NCBI RefSeq assembly: GCF_900110085.1 | Contig: NZ_FOCK01000006.1 | Location: forward strand, 124,001 to 188,000 | From: Prevotella sp. ne3005 | GTDB taxonomy: Bacteria > Bacteroidota > Bacteroidia > Bacteroidales > Bacteroidaceae | Length of the DNA stretch: 64,000 bases | Direction: 5' to 3' | Shown here: positions 34,570-42,528 of the stretch, one piece after another | Layout of the letters: each line of letters starts with the position of its first letter | How positions within the stretch are numbered: position 1 is the stretch's first letter | Notes under the pieces: generated by a model | Seen by the model: the letters and a program-made list of their open reading frames with translations, nothing else | Databases searched by the model: none | Told to the model about the DNA's origin: nothing | Position numbers and translations under genes: made by a program

Positions 34570-35907
34570 TTATTTTCTTTTTTCTTCTATCAGATTATCG
34601 ATGGCGGATTTCATCACTCTATCTTCCATACTCTTGCTTACAGCATCTCTGACGGAATGGTCTTTATTACCCTCTAAGGCCTCAGCCATCGCCTGATTAG
34701 TAGTCTTAGTGCCAAATACACCCTTATTCATCATCAAATGCAGGATGTGGGCTATCAGATTGCGGTTGAAGGTAGTGTTTTGTTGCTTACCTGTTTTCTT
34801 TGCTATCGCTTTGACTGCGGGCAATGCCAGAATAGCATCCCATAGTTCATCGTATGTTTTTTCTTTCCAATCGGCAGAAAGCAGACCCTTCACTCTGCCA
34901 ACATATTCCTTTATGTCCGAAAAGTCCGTATCGATGGCATCAGCCTCACGTGCGTACCTACTTAATATTAACAAGGAAGCATAAACCTCATATAGTTCTT
35001 TTCGCGATACACGTTGATAGCCTAAGCCTTCAACCAACTTTTCGTGTATCTTGTAATCTCGAAGATTCAAGTGGGGCATCAACTTAAACCAACCATCCAG
35101 TTTGTTCAATTCTTCTTTTAACCCATGACCGCTATTGGCAATGTGGCATTCGAAATCAACAAAAAGGCCGTCCTCTGCCTCAGCCAATCCTTGCAGCTGC
35201 TGCAGCTGCTGCTCCATCAGCCTCAGTTTTCTGCGACAATGCCTGTCGGTCATGTCACCTTCGATTTCATGCAGTTGGTCTCTCAACGCTTCCAAATGTC
35301 GTTTTGTCTCAGGGGTTACGTCAAGCTGGCATGCAGACCTCAATATGCCCAATATTTGAGCACGCCAAACACAGTCATCATAGCAGATTGAATATGTGGC
35401 AAAGGGGAGATAATGCTCAACCATCGTTAGAAACGCCACGATGTTTTCTTCAGTTACCTTCGTCTTTATGATTCTTAGAGCAATCACCTGCAGTGCCTTT
35501 TCCTCATCAGTGAAGTCCATTCTCAACTCTTTTTCAAGCGGATTCGGAGGCAGAACACGTTCCCGCTTGATGCTTGTGGCTAATGATTCAGGAGCGTCAG
35601 GAATGGTGATAAACATGGTTATCCAACCGTCGTTGCCCGAAACCACAGCATCACACTGCCCATTCTCATCGAGCAGAGCCTTCAGTTCCAGACATCTTGA
35701 ACTTTTGATATATCCGATATGCTTGGTATAGTCCAAATACACGGCGATGGCATTTTCGTCGTGAGTATTGCTAGGCTCAGCCATCAGTATCAAAGGTGTG
35801 CCAGGCTTCAATGCAGTTATAAACTCATGTGCCGCAGTCTTTGCCTCCTCTCTTGGCAGCCCGCGGCCTATCCGATGTGTTATTCCTGTTACTTCGTATT
35901 CTGTCAT
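34570..35907 (-). CDS. HIRAN-domain protein, 445 aa
   Basis: From the Met at 35907 the protein opens YEVTGITHRIGRGLPREEA, then LMAEPSNTHDENAIAVY and HIGYIKSSRCLEL. This is the HIRAN domain, which recognises DNA 3' ends or stalled forks (residues ~1-100). The rest is helical, with a coiled coil near 230-260 and no nuclease or helicase motif seen. The -7 box TACCTTTG (complement of 35928-35935) lies just upstream, so the 537-codon frame is too long. It is divergent from the HU-like gene across the palindromic block. Confidence 0.75.
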   Translation of the reverse strand: MTEYEVTGITHRIGRGLPREEAKTAAHEFITALKPGTPLILMAEPSNTHDENAIAVYLDYTKHIGYIKSSRCLELKALLDENGQCDAVVSGNDGWITMFITIPDAPESLATSIKRERVLPPNPLEKELRMDFTDEEKALQVIALRIIKTKVTEENIVAFLTMVEHYLPFATYSICYDDCVWRAQILGILRSACQLDVTPETKRHLEALRDQLHEIEGDMTDRHCRRKLRLMEQQLQQLQGLAEAEDGLFVDFECHIANSGHGLKEELNKLDGWFKLMPHLNLRDYKIHEKLVEGLGYQRVSRKELYEVYASLLILSRYAREADAIDTDFSDIKEYVGRVKGLLSADWKEKTYDELWDAILALPAVKAIAKKTGKQQNTTFNRNLIAHILHLMMNKGVFGTKTTNQAMAEALEGNKDHSVRDAVSKSMEDRVMKSAIDNLIEEKRK

Positions 35908-36140
35908 CTCTTTTTTGTTTAGAGTCGCAAAGGTACTAAAAATCCCGCTCAATCCTACATGAACGGGAAATAATCTGTAGTTAAAAATTCTAAAGGTAAC
36001 AAGACACAAAGGGGTCAGGCACCTGTGTATCCTGTCTGTGATGTCGCAGCGGTAATAAGGAGATATCTTTGATTTCTTGGGGGCAAAGATACAAATAATT
36101 TTGAATTGTGTACCATTTTGGCCAACTATTTTTTCAAACG

Positions 36141-36300
36141 TCACATTGTAACTTTGTAACAATGTAACATTAAGGATTTTCAAATTGCGAATGTAGGGAT
36201 ATAAGAATATATAATAATTATAATTATTATATATTTATTAATTAGTGGTCTGTACATCGGCATGAGCTTAATGTTACAAAGTTACATTGTTACATTGTGA
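36141..36300. repeat. Inverted repeat enclosing a 30-bp AT palindrome
   Basis: Arms 36141-36173 and 36268-36300 are imperfect 33-bp inverted repeats, each built of three 8-bp TGTAAC-ending units (ATTGTAAC, TTTGTAAC, AATGTAAC). Between them, 36206-36235 is a perfect AT-only palindrome. The layout repeats that at 11997-12206 although the sequences differ. It lies in the divergent gap between the HIRAN and HU-like genes. Confidence 0.8.
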
Positions 36301-36442
36301 CATACACACATTGTGCCCTGTACGAAAGCGGCGAAAAGTAATCTTCGAGGGCCGATATTTACGGCTTCGAGGCCTCGATATTACGGTTCGTTTCAATTCA
36401 GCGATTTTGTGCTGAAAATGATGTCAAATAGATGCCCGAAAT

Positions 36443-36473
36443 TTGGAATCGCACGAAAAATGTTGTACCTTTG
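36443..36473 (+). promoter_or_regulatory. Promoter of the second HU-like gene
   Basis: TTG (36443-36445) in AAATTTGGAA, 20-bp spacer, then TACCTTTG (36466-36473) preceded by GTTG. Same modules and spacing as the promoter at 12670-12700. Confidence 0.75.
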
Positions 36474-36695
36474 CAGAGCATTAGGGAAATGCTCTGCGAG
36501 TGTGGGCTGCGGCTCAGCATAGCTCGAGCGAGCTCGGCTCTGCGTTCGCCTTGCACCACCCTTGCAGTGTCAAAAGATCTAATGACAAAAGCGGGATTCG
36601 GCCACCCGATGTAGCTGGCCGAAATTAAGTCTAATACCTTTAGAGTCCCTTAATAAGGGACGGCTATAATGCAGGGTAAATAAAAATTTAATACT
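36474..36695 (+). other. Structured 5' leader of the second HU-like gene
   Basis: The ~220-nt leader opens with the hairpin GCAGAGCATT/AAATGCTCTGC and has further GC-rich palindromic stretches (GAGCTCGAGCGAGCTCG-type). Near its end (36639-36667) it carries a 29-nt element with hairpin GTCCCTTAATAAGGGAC, present with one change at 47809-47837. It may be a regulatory leader or a mobile repeat. Confidence 0.55.
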
Positions 36696-37181
36696 ATGGC
36701 AAAGATTTTGTATGAAGTAAAACAGAACCAGAACCAGTACAATGCAGGCTACGGCCAGTGGTACGCAAAGGTGAGGGCACTGGAGACGCTGAACACCCGA
36801 AAGTTGGCCAACCACATCTCTGAGCACGGCTCAATCTACACCCCCGACGTGGTCTATGGCGTGCTTGAGAAGTTCCGCAGCTGTCTGGTGGAGATGCTCC
36901 TAGAGTCGAAGAAGGTGAAGATTGAGGGCCTCGGCACTTTCTACACCACGCTCGAGAACCAGAAGAACGGTGCCAGCAAGAAGGAGGAGTACAATCCCAA
37001 CAAGCACATGAAGGCGCTGCACATCCGATTCCTGCCCGAGCAGACCACCGAGGAGAACATCTCCAGCCGTGAGTTCATCAAGAAGGCCGAGTTCATCAAC
37101 GTGGACAGCCTCCTGAAGACCGAGGACGAGAATGGCAGCGGTAATTCTGACTCTGGCGACAGCCCAACCAACGAGCCTTAA
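36696..37181 (+). CDS. HU-related DNA-binding protein, 161 aa
   Basis: Paralogue of the 12909 gene: QNQNQYNAGYGQWYAKVRAL corresponds to the YSSSYGKYF segment, and VKIEGLGTFYTTL to VKLDGFGTFAPTI. It ends in a low-complexity acidic Gly/Ser tail. It is followed by a GC-rich hairpin (arms GGGGCTC/GAGCCCC, about 37188-37217) and a smalltalk gene, exactly as in the first locus. Confidence 0.75.
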   Translation: MAKILYEVKQNQNQYNAGYGQWYAKVRALETLNTRKLANHISEHGSIYTPDVVYGVLEKFRSCLVEMLLESKKVKIEGLGTFYTTLENQKNGASKKEEYNPNKHMKALHIRFLPEQTTEENISSREFIKKAEFINVDSLLKTEDENGSGNSDSGDSPTNEP

Positions 37182-37248
37182 CCTAACGGGGCTCGCTTCG
37201 ATAGCGAGGTGAGCCCCAAGTTACTAACACCTTAACACTTATAGCACC

Positions 37249-37362
37249 ATGAAGAAAGAAACTTGGAAGACCGTCCTGCAGGTCATCGTCAGCATCCTCA
37301 CGGCAGCCTTGACTGCCCTCGGCACTACCTCGTGCATGGGTCACGGCCCAATTATACTCTGA
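37249..37362 (+). CDS. Smalltalk-type micropeptide, 37 aa
   Basis: MKKETWKTVLQVIVSILTAA then LTALGTTSCMGHG, a close match to the smalltalk family and to the peptide at 13599. One membrane helix with a conserved TSCMG end. The Cys context is lipobox-like but follows a longer helix than usual. Function unknown. Confidence 0.75.
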   Translation: MKKETWKTVLQVIVSILTAALTALGTTSCMGHGPIIL

Positions 37363-37390
37363 CAATGATACGCACTTACTAACGAAAAGG

Positions 37391-37426
37391 CTGGCAGCAC
37401 TCAAAGAAGTCGCTGCCAGTTTTTTT
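37391..37426 (+). terminator. Terminator of the HU-smalltalk operon
   Basis: CTGGCAGC (37391-37398) pairs with GCTGCCAG (37412-37419), followed by seven T. Confidence 0.85.
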
Positions 37427-37511
37427 GAAGAAGATTTTCGGAAAAAATTAAGTTGAAATGAGATTTTTTTTGTATTTTTGCAGAAAGTATGCACCAAGGT
37501 CGTGCGAGGGT

Positions 37512-37910
37512 ATGGATTTCATAAAAGAAGAGGTTATGGAACAGAAAAGAACAACACCAGAGTTTATTACATCGTTGGAGCCGAACGAGATCTTTGTTTT
37601 CGGCAGCAATTTGAGAGGTATGCACGGAGGCGGTGCTGCATATATTGCCCACCGCAAGTTCGGAGCCATCATGGGTCAGGGCGTTGGTCTGCAAGGCCAA
37701 AGCTATGCCATCCCCACAATGCAGGGCGGAGTAGAAACTATTCGTCCGTATGTGGACGAGTTTATCCAGTTCGCCAAGGAGCACCCTACCCTCACCTTCC
37801 TCGTGACTCGCATTGGCTGCGGCATAGCAGGATTTACCGATGATGAAATCTCTCCACTATTTGGAAAGGCACATGAGGTAGAAAACATTGTGTTGCCACC
37901 TAATTGGTAA
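37512..37910 (+). CDS. A1S_2505-like protein, stand-alone copy
   Basis: The core IFVFGSNLRGMHGGGAAYIA, MGQGVGLQGQSYAIPTM and TRIGCGIAGFTDDEI match the A1S_2505 phage-associated family (glycine-rich, with some resemblance to macro-type ADP-ribose binders). About 90% of its DNA is repeated at 43213-43635, where the same domain is fused to a sigma factor. The -7 box TATTTTTG (about 37470-37477) puts the start at 37512 (or 37536). It is followed 5 bp later by an ADP-ribosylglycohydrolase gene, so a role in ADP-ribose/NAD metabolism is plausible. Confidence 0.7.
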   Translation: MDFIKEEVMEQKRTTPEFITSLEPNEIFVFGSNLRGMHGGGAAYIAHRKFGAIMGQGVGLQGQSYAIPTMQGGVETIRPYVDEFIQFAKEHPTLTFLVTRIGCGIAGFTDDEISPLFGKAHEVENIVLPPNW

Positions 37911-37915
37911 TTGAG

Positions 37916-38710
37916 ATGTTAGGAGCAATAATTGGTGATATTGTAGGTAGCCGTTGGGAATTTAACTCAACCAACGACTATAACTTTGAGTGGCTGTCAG
38001 ATCAAAATGGCTTTACCGATGACACTATTTGTACGGTGGCCGTAGCTGATGCTTTGCTAAATGGGCGAGATTTTGGTGAATCAATTCATGATTGGTGTAA
38101 CCGCTACCCTCATCCCATGGGAGGTTATGGTGGCAGATTTGCCCAATGGGTTCGCAGTGATACCCCCCAGCCGTATAACTCATTCGGTAACGGCGCGGCA
38201 ATGCGTCCCAGCCCTGTGGCATACTCGTATAAGTATATTGACGAGGTACTTGCTGCTGCTGCCGAAACAGCCAAGCCATCACATAATCATGATGAAGGCA
38301 TCAAAGGTGCTCAGACAGTCGTACTTGCTATCTTCCGTGCGCTGCAATTCGGCAGTGAGGCTTCGCAACATATTAAGGAGATCCTGACAGAATGCGCAGA
38401 GTTTGCCAAGTATAACATTAATATCAAGAAGGAGAATGTCATCAACAAGTTTGATGAGACATGCCAGGGAACTGTTCCTGTGGCTCTATGGATTATAGGA
38501 CAAAGCACATCGTTTGAGGATGCTGTCAGAAAAGCTGTTGCTCTTGGTGCTGATGCCGATACCTTGGGAGCCATTGTTGGAAGCATCGCTGAAGCAATTT
38601 GGGGAATACCCAGAGAAATGAAGCTGCAAGCATTGGAATATCTTCCGTCAGATATGAAGGAAGTGGTAACACGTTTTTATAGTCGTTATATCAAGGATGG
38701 ACTATGGTAA
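37916..38710 (+). CDS. ADP-ribosylglycohydrolase (DraG/ARH family)
   Basis: The family's metal- and substrate-binding motifs are present: GAIIGDIVGSRWEF at the N-terminus, FTDDT, GNGAAMRPSPV, and GADADTLGAIVGS near the C-terminus. These enzymes remove ADP-ribose from proteins or nucleic acids using two Mg ions. Length (264 aa) is normal. The ATG at 37916 fits the N-terminal motif; a TTG 12 bp earlier is an alternative. The next gene starts inside its last codons (ATGG overlap), so the sirtuin gene is translationally coupled. Confidence 0.85.
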   Translation: MLGAIIGDIVGSRWEFNSTNDYNFEWLSDQNGFTDDTICTVAVADALLNGRDFGESIHDWCNRYPHPMGGYGGRFAQWVRSDTPQPYNSFGNGAAMRPSPVAYSYKYIDEVLAAAAETAKPSHNHDEGIKGAQTVVLAIFRALQFGSEASQHIKEILTECAEFAKYNINIKKENVINKFDETCQGTVPVALWIIGQSTSFEDAVRKAVALGADADTLGAIVGSIAEAIWGIPREMKLQALEYLPSDMKEVVTRFYSRYIKDGLW

Positions 38711-39096
38711 GACAACATATAGTATTTCTGACAGGTGCGGGCGTTAGTGCTGAAAGCGGATTGAGTACATTCCGTGGCAAGGATGGTATGTGGACTAACG
38801 AAGAGTGGGTTCACTTGGCAAGTACGGATGCACTCTATAATGAAACGCAGAAGTGTCTCGACTTCTATAACTGGAGGCGAAAGCAACTGTCAGAAGTAGA
38901 GCCGAATGAGGCTCACAAGATGATTGCAGAATTGGAAAAAGAGCATAAAGTAACGGTCATCACGCAGAATGTGGATAATCTGCATGAACGCGCTGGCTCT
39001 ACTGAGGTGATTCACCTGCATGGCGAATTGAGAATAATGACGAAGAAGGTTGGAACTAAGGTATGCCTAATACGTAAAGAAATACTAAAAATGTGA
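38704..39096 (+). pseudogene. Sirtuin (Sir2), truncated at ~110 residues
   Basis: The N-terminal half is intact: LTGAGVSAESGLSTFRGKDG, TQNVDNLHERAGS and HLHGEL with the catalytic His. Full-length sirtuins run to ~230 aa with a Cys4 zinc module and a second NAD-binding part, all absent here. Homology stops at ELRIMTKK, and the frame then reads into the repeat array that precedes the AAA ATPase gene. The ATPase cassette therefore appears to have replaced the 3' half. It is coupled to the ADP-ribosylglycohydrolase gene by an 7-bp overlap. Confidence 0.75.
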
Positions 39097-39164
39097 TTTT
39101 TCTTTTAAGAAATAGTCGAAAAATGTGATTTATTTCTTAAATTTGCAGTCGAAAATGTGATTTT
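39087..39164 (+). promoter_or_regulatory. Three 32-bp-period operators with a -7 box
   Basis: AAATGTGATTT occurs at 39089, 39121 and 39153, exactly 32 bp apart, with related AAGAAATA and GTCGAAA flanks. The -7 box TAAATTTG (39138-39145) lies between the second and third. The third copy ends 6 bp before the ATG, so a bound protein would block transcription, suggesting autoregulation. Confidence 0.7.
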
Positions 39165-39169
39165 GCGAT

Positions 39170-40522
39170 ATGAAATTGCTTAAAAGAAAGATTGACAGAT
39201 ATCTTTTGGATTGGAAAAACAACCCAAAAAGGAAGCCGCTGATAGTGAAGGGTGCCCGACAGATTGGCAAGACGGAGAGCATCAGGGCATTCGCAAAGGC
39301 CAACTACGAGTCGGTCATCGAGATTAACTTTGTGCTACAGAAGAAATTCAGGGCTATCTTTGACGCTGGCTACGAGGTAGAGACCATCATCAAGAACATC
39401 TCGCTGATGGAGCCAACGTGGCGGTTTATCCCACAGAAGACGCTGATATTCTTCGACGAACTGCAGAAGTGTCCCGATTGCGCCACCTCGTTGAAGTCGT
39501 TCTGCCAGGACGGAAGGTACGACGTCATCTGTAGTGGCTCGCTGATGGGCATCTATTATGAGGAAATAGAAAGCAACGCTGTGGGCTTTAAGGATGACTT
39601 CGACATGTTCTCGATGGACTTCGAGGAGTTTCTTTGGGCCAAGGGCTATCAGCCAAAACAGATTGAAGATATGTACCGCCACATGGTGGAGCTGAAGCCA
39701 TTTTCACAACTGGAGATGGACACCATTATGGATGTGTTCCGCGACTATATGAGCCTGGGCGGGATGCCGGAAGTGGTGAAGATGTACATCGACAACGGCC
39801 ACTTCGGAGGCACCTTGGAACTGCAACGGCAACTGCTGAAGGACTACGAGGAGGACATCACGAAGTACGCCAAGCAGACGGACAAAGCAAAGCTGTTGGC
39901 CGTCTATAGCCACATCTCCACCTTCCTGGCGAAAGACAACAAGAAGTACCAGATCACGAAGATTGCCAAGGGCGCGAGGAACCGGGAATATGTGGGTGCC
40001 GTCGATTGGCTGAAGGAAGCGGGTGTCATCAATGTGTGCTACTGTCTGAACAACGTGGAGCTGCCGCTGAAGGGCAACTACATGGCCGACTACTACAAGT
40101 TGTATTATCACGACACGGGCCTGCTCATAGCATCATTAGACGAGGAGGCACAGGAAGACCTGCGTGCCAACAAGAACTTCGGTACCTACAAGGGGGCAAT
40201 ATACGAAAACATTGTCGGTGAGATGCTGCGCAAGTCGGGCTACGAGCAGTTGTATTTCTACAAGCGCGAGAATCCCGCACTGGAAATGGACTTTTTTGTT
40301 CGTGATGCCAATTCGTTGATACCGGTGGAGGTGAAGGCAAAGGACAACGCCACGGCCTCGCTGAACAATCTCATTAAGTGGGATTCCTATTCCGACGTGA
40401 AGTACGGCATCAAACTGGGCTACAAGAACATCGGGTGGAACGGGCAGTTTTACACTTTCCCGTATTTCCTCACCTTCCTGCTGAAGCGGTTTTTGAAAGA
40501 ACGAGAGAATGGTAACGAATAA
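39170..40522 (+). CDS. AAA+ ATPase with DUF4143 C-terminus
   Basis: Walker A GARQIGKT (residues 28-35), Walker B TLIFFDEL (about 91-98), sensor region CSGSLMG, then a DUF4143 domain whose YKGAIYENIVGEML and EMDFFV...PVEVKA stretch resembles a PD-(D/E)xK nuclease core. Length (450 aa) is typical. These ATPases are very common, mobile-looking accessory genes in Bacteroidota with unclear function. The three 32-bp-period repeats before it are probably its own operators. Confidence 0.8.
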   Translation: MKLLKRKIDRYLLDWKNNPKRKPLIVKGARQIGKTESIRAFAKANYESVIEINFVLQKKFRAIFDAGYEVETIIKNISLMEPTWRFIPQKTLIFFDELQKCPDCATSLKSFCQDGRYDVICSGSLMGIYYEEIESNAVGFKDDFDMFSMDFEEFLWAKGYQPKQIEDMYRHMVELKPFSQLEMDTIMDVFRDYMSLGGMPEVVKMYIDNGHFGGTLELQRQLLKDYEEDITKYAKQTDKAKLLAVYSHISTFLAKDNKKYQITKIAKGARNREYVGAVDWLKEAGVINVCYCLNNVELPLKGNYMADYYKLYYHDTGLLIASLDEEAQEDLRANKNFGTYKGAIYENIVGEMLRKSGYEQLYFYKRENPALEMDFFVRDANSLIPVEVKAKDNATASLNNLIKWDSYSDVKYGIKLGYKNIGWNGQFYTFPYFLTFLLKRFLKERENGNE

Positions 40523-40559
40523 AGCAACTGTAAGGAGTTAGTAGATAAACTTGTAAAAT

Positions 40560-41153
40560 ATGGCATACACATATAAATATCCAAGACCTGCAGTTACAGC
40601 AGACTGCATCGTGATAACGAGGGAGGCAGAGCCGAAGGTGCTACTGATTCAGAGAGGGGATGAACCTTTCAAGGGCGGCTGGGCATTTCCAGGTGGTTTT
40701 ATGAATATGGACGAGACTACAGAGCTGTGCGCCATTAGAGAGCTAGAGGAAGAGACAGGGCTTCGAGTATCGGATGTGCATCAGATTGGAGCATATTCCA
40801 AGGTTGATCGTGACCCAAGGGGAAGAACCATTACTGTTGCTTATCTGGCCATCATCGATGAGCCTATTGCTGTCACTGGTCAGGATGATGCCGCCAAAGC
40901 TGAATGGTGGCCACTGTCGGACTTCTTGGACAAGCCAAGCGGCATAGCCGAGCGGCCCCATCTAGCATTCGACCATTATGACATCATGCAGGATGCTATC
41001 AGGCTTTATGCTCAGGTTGTGGAAGAAAGTGAGAAAACACAGCATGACCGGTTTAAGGAGCAGAAGGAAAGAATGCATGAGCTATCCAAACAGATACGTG
41101 AGCAATGTGCCCACGTACAGGATTTGTGCAGCAATTTCACTAAGAAGCAATAA
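40560..41153 (+). CDS. Nudix hydrolase
   Basis: Complete Nudix box: GGFMNMDETTELCAIRELEE followed by ETGL (residues 45-68). The N-terminal VTADCIVI and the WAFPGG motif resemble ADP-ribose pyrophosphatases or NUDT-type housekeeping enzymes. A charged helical extension (about 150-197) follows the domain and is not part of it. It lies among ADP-ribose-related genes, which favours ADP-ribose or NAD derivatives as substrate, though this cannot be read from the motif. Confidence 0.8.
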   Translation: MAYTYKYPRPAVTADCIVITREAEPKVLLIQRGDEPFKGGWAFPGGFMNMDETTELCAIRELEEETGLRVSDVHQIGAYSKVDRDPRGRTITVAYLAIIDEPIAVTGQDDAAKAEWWPLSDFLDKPSGIAERPHLAFDHYDIMQDAIRLYAQVVEESEKTQHDRFKEQKERMHELSKQIREQCAHVQDLCSNFTKKQ

Positions 41154-41180
41154 AGTCATTGGAAAAAGTGTAATATACTT

Positions 41181-41615
41181 CTATAGAATACCATCATAGT
41201 CTCTGATGGCTTGGCGCCATTCATCGGGAAACGGTATGGACTGCTTTTGCTTCAGGTCATACAGTACCAATATCGACAGGCATCGGCTCTTTACTTCCTG
41301 CGTGTCAATGTCAAAGATTTCCTGTTCCAGACGGAAACTCTTGTTGCCTAGGTGTACTGTACGAGTGCGAACGGCAATCCTGTCCTCACCTTTTATCTGG
41401 GCAAAAAACTCCACCTCGATTTTCACCACGAAAATAGCATACTGATTCCAGTCAAAGCCTTTACACACGGTAGAGACATAGTCAGTCTTACCAGAGTCAT
41501 AGAACTGAAAATATATGGTATTGTTCACGTGTCCGAACTTGTCAACGTCGTTGAAACGTATCTGAAGCGGCACCACATTGCGAAACTCATTAATTCTTTC
41601 TTCTGTCATCATCAT
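41181..41615 (-). CDS. Acyl-CoA thioesterase, hotdog fold
   Basis: 4-hydroxybenzoyl-CoA thioesterase-like: IRFNDVDKFGHVNNTIYFQF carries the Asp and HVNN of the family, and IEVEFFAQIKGEDRIAVRT the central strand pattern. 144 aa is normal. Such YbgC/FadM-type enzymes hydrolyse short or medium acyl-CoA in the cytosol. The -7 box TAATTTTG (complement of 41643-41650) lies ~30 nt upstream. Confidence 0.8.
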   Translation of the reverse strand: MMMTEERINEFRNVVPLQIRFNDVDKFGHVNNTIYFQFYDSGKTDYVSTVCKGFDWNQYAIFVVKIEVEFFAQIKGEDRIAVRTRTVHLGNKSFRLEQEIFDIDTQEVKSRCLSILVLYDLKQKQSIPFPDEWRQAIRDYDGIL

Positions 41616-41654
41616 CCTAAATCACAATTGCTGAAATCGGCTGCAAAATTACAA

Positions 41655-41690
41655 AAGAAACGGCAAAACTTCTAAATTCTGCCGTTTCTT
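41655..41690 (-). terminator. Terminator of the VWA gene
   Basis: AAGAAACGGCA (41655-41665) pairs with TGCCGTTTCTT (41680-41690), an 11-bp perfect stem followed by T-rich sequence on the minus strand. Confidence 0.75.
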
Positions 41691-41755
41691 ATTTTTGAAA
41701 AACGTTTTCTGTCCGCTCCTGCGGATAAACAGAAGCAGACAGAACAAGGAGGAAA

Positions 41756-42403
41756 TCATGATTCTTCATTGAAGAACGAGCCTACAGGCATGGTGGCATC
41801 TTCGGCAACACAGCAGTTGTAACGTTCGCGGCTGCGACGTTCGCGAGCGAACATGGCCTTGGTGCCGGCTTCGTCCTGTTGGAACTCCAAGTGCTCGTCG
41901 ATGGCGAAGGAATGGGCCATGGTCTCTACGTCAAGGTTGTCGGTACCGATGAGCGTGAAGGTCCAACTCTGCTTCTTCAGCTTCTCAATCATCGTGCGGA
42001 TCATCTTCAGCGTCCATTCCTCGCTGCTGTTCTCCTCGCCGTCGGTAATGATGGTGACGAGTACGTGGTCGCCGTCTTCAATTTGGGCATTGGTCTTGGA
42101 AATACCCTTGCCGATGGCATCGTAAAGAGGTGTGCCGCCACCTGGGCAGTAGGCTTTCCAGTCCAAATCCTTAGTCTGTGCAGCGGGCAGGTTGTCGTAA
42201 TGCCAGGTGGTGTGGCCGCTGTCGAAGGTAAGCAGGGTAACATACTGCTCCTGATCGGGGAATTTCTCCTGCATCTTGCGGACAGTCTGCAGGGTCTCGT
42301 TCATGCCTACAAAGGCTTGCTTGCGGATAACTTCCATAGAACCGCTCTCATCGACAATAATCAGGTTGTGGACTCTCTTAGTCTTAACATCATTCGTTTG
42401 CAT
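41756..42403 (-). CDS. VWA-domain protein
   Basis: The MIDAS motif VDESGSM (near residue 18), the TPLYDAI threonine motif and TIITDGEENSS aspartate motif are all present, so metal-dependent ligand binding is expected. 215 aa, cytosolic. Similar stand-alone VWA proteins are found with ter-type stress genes or phosphatase/kinase switches; no partner is adjacent. I start at the second Met (42403). Confidence 0.8.
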   Translation of the reverse strand: MQTNDVKTKRVHNLIIVDESGSMEVIRKQAFVGMNETLQTVRKMQEKFPDQEQYVTLLTFDSGHTTWHYDNLPAAQTKDLDWKAYCPGGGTPLYDAIGKGISKTNAQIEDGDHVLVTIITDGEENSSEEWTLKMIRTMIEKLKKQSWTFTLIGTDNLDVETMAHSFAIDEHLEFQQDEAGTKAMFARERRSRERYNCCVAEDATMPVGSFFNEES

Positions 42404-42528
42404 AATCGTCACATTTTAAATGGTGAATACTTCTTTTTTGACTAGTCTTTATCTCTTTAAAGAAGAATTTGCAGAAAAATTAAGCGATGAAGCGATTTTT
42501 TTGTAATTTTGCCAAAAATTATCGAGTT

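Noticed and set aside
39087..39164. CRISPR-like array (32-bp period)
   Set aside because: Only an 11-bp core is repeated, the interval sequences are related to each other, and a -7 box lies inside; it is better explained as promoter operators.
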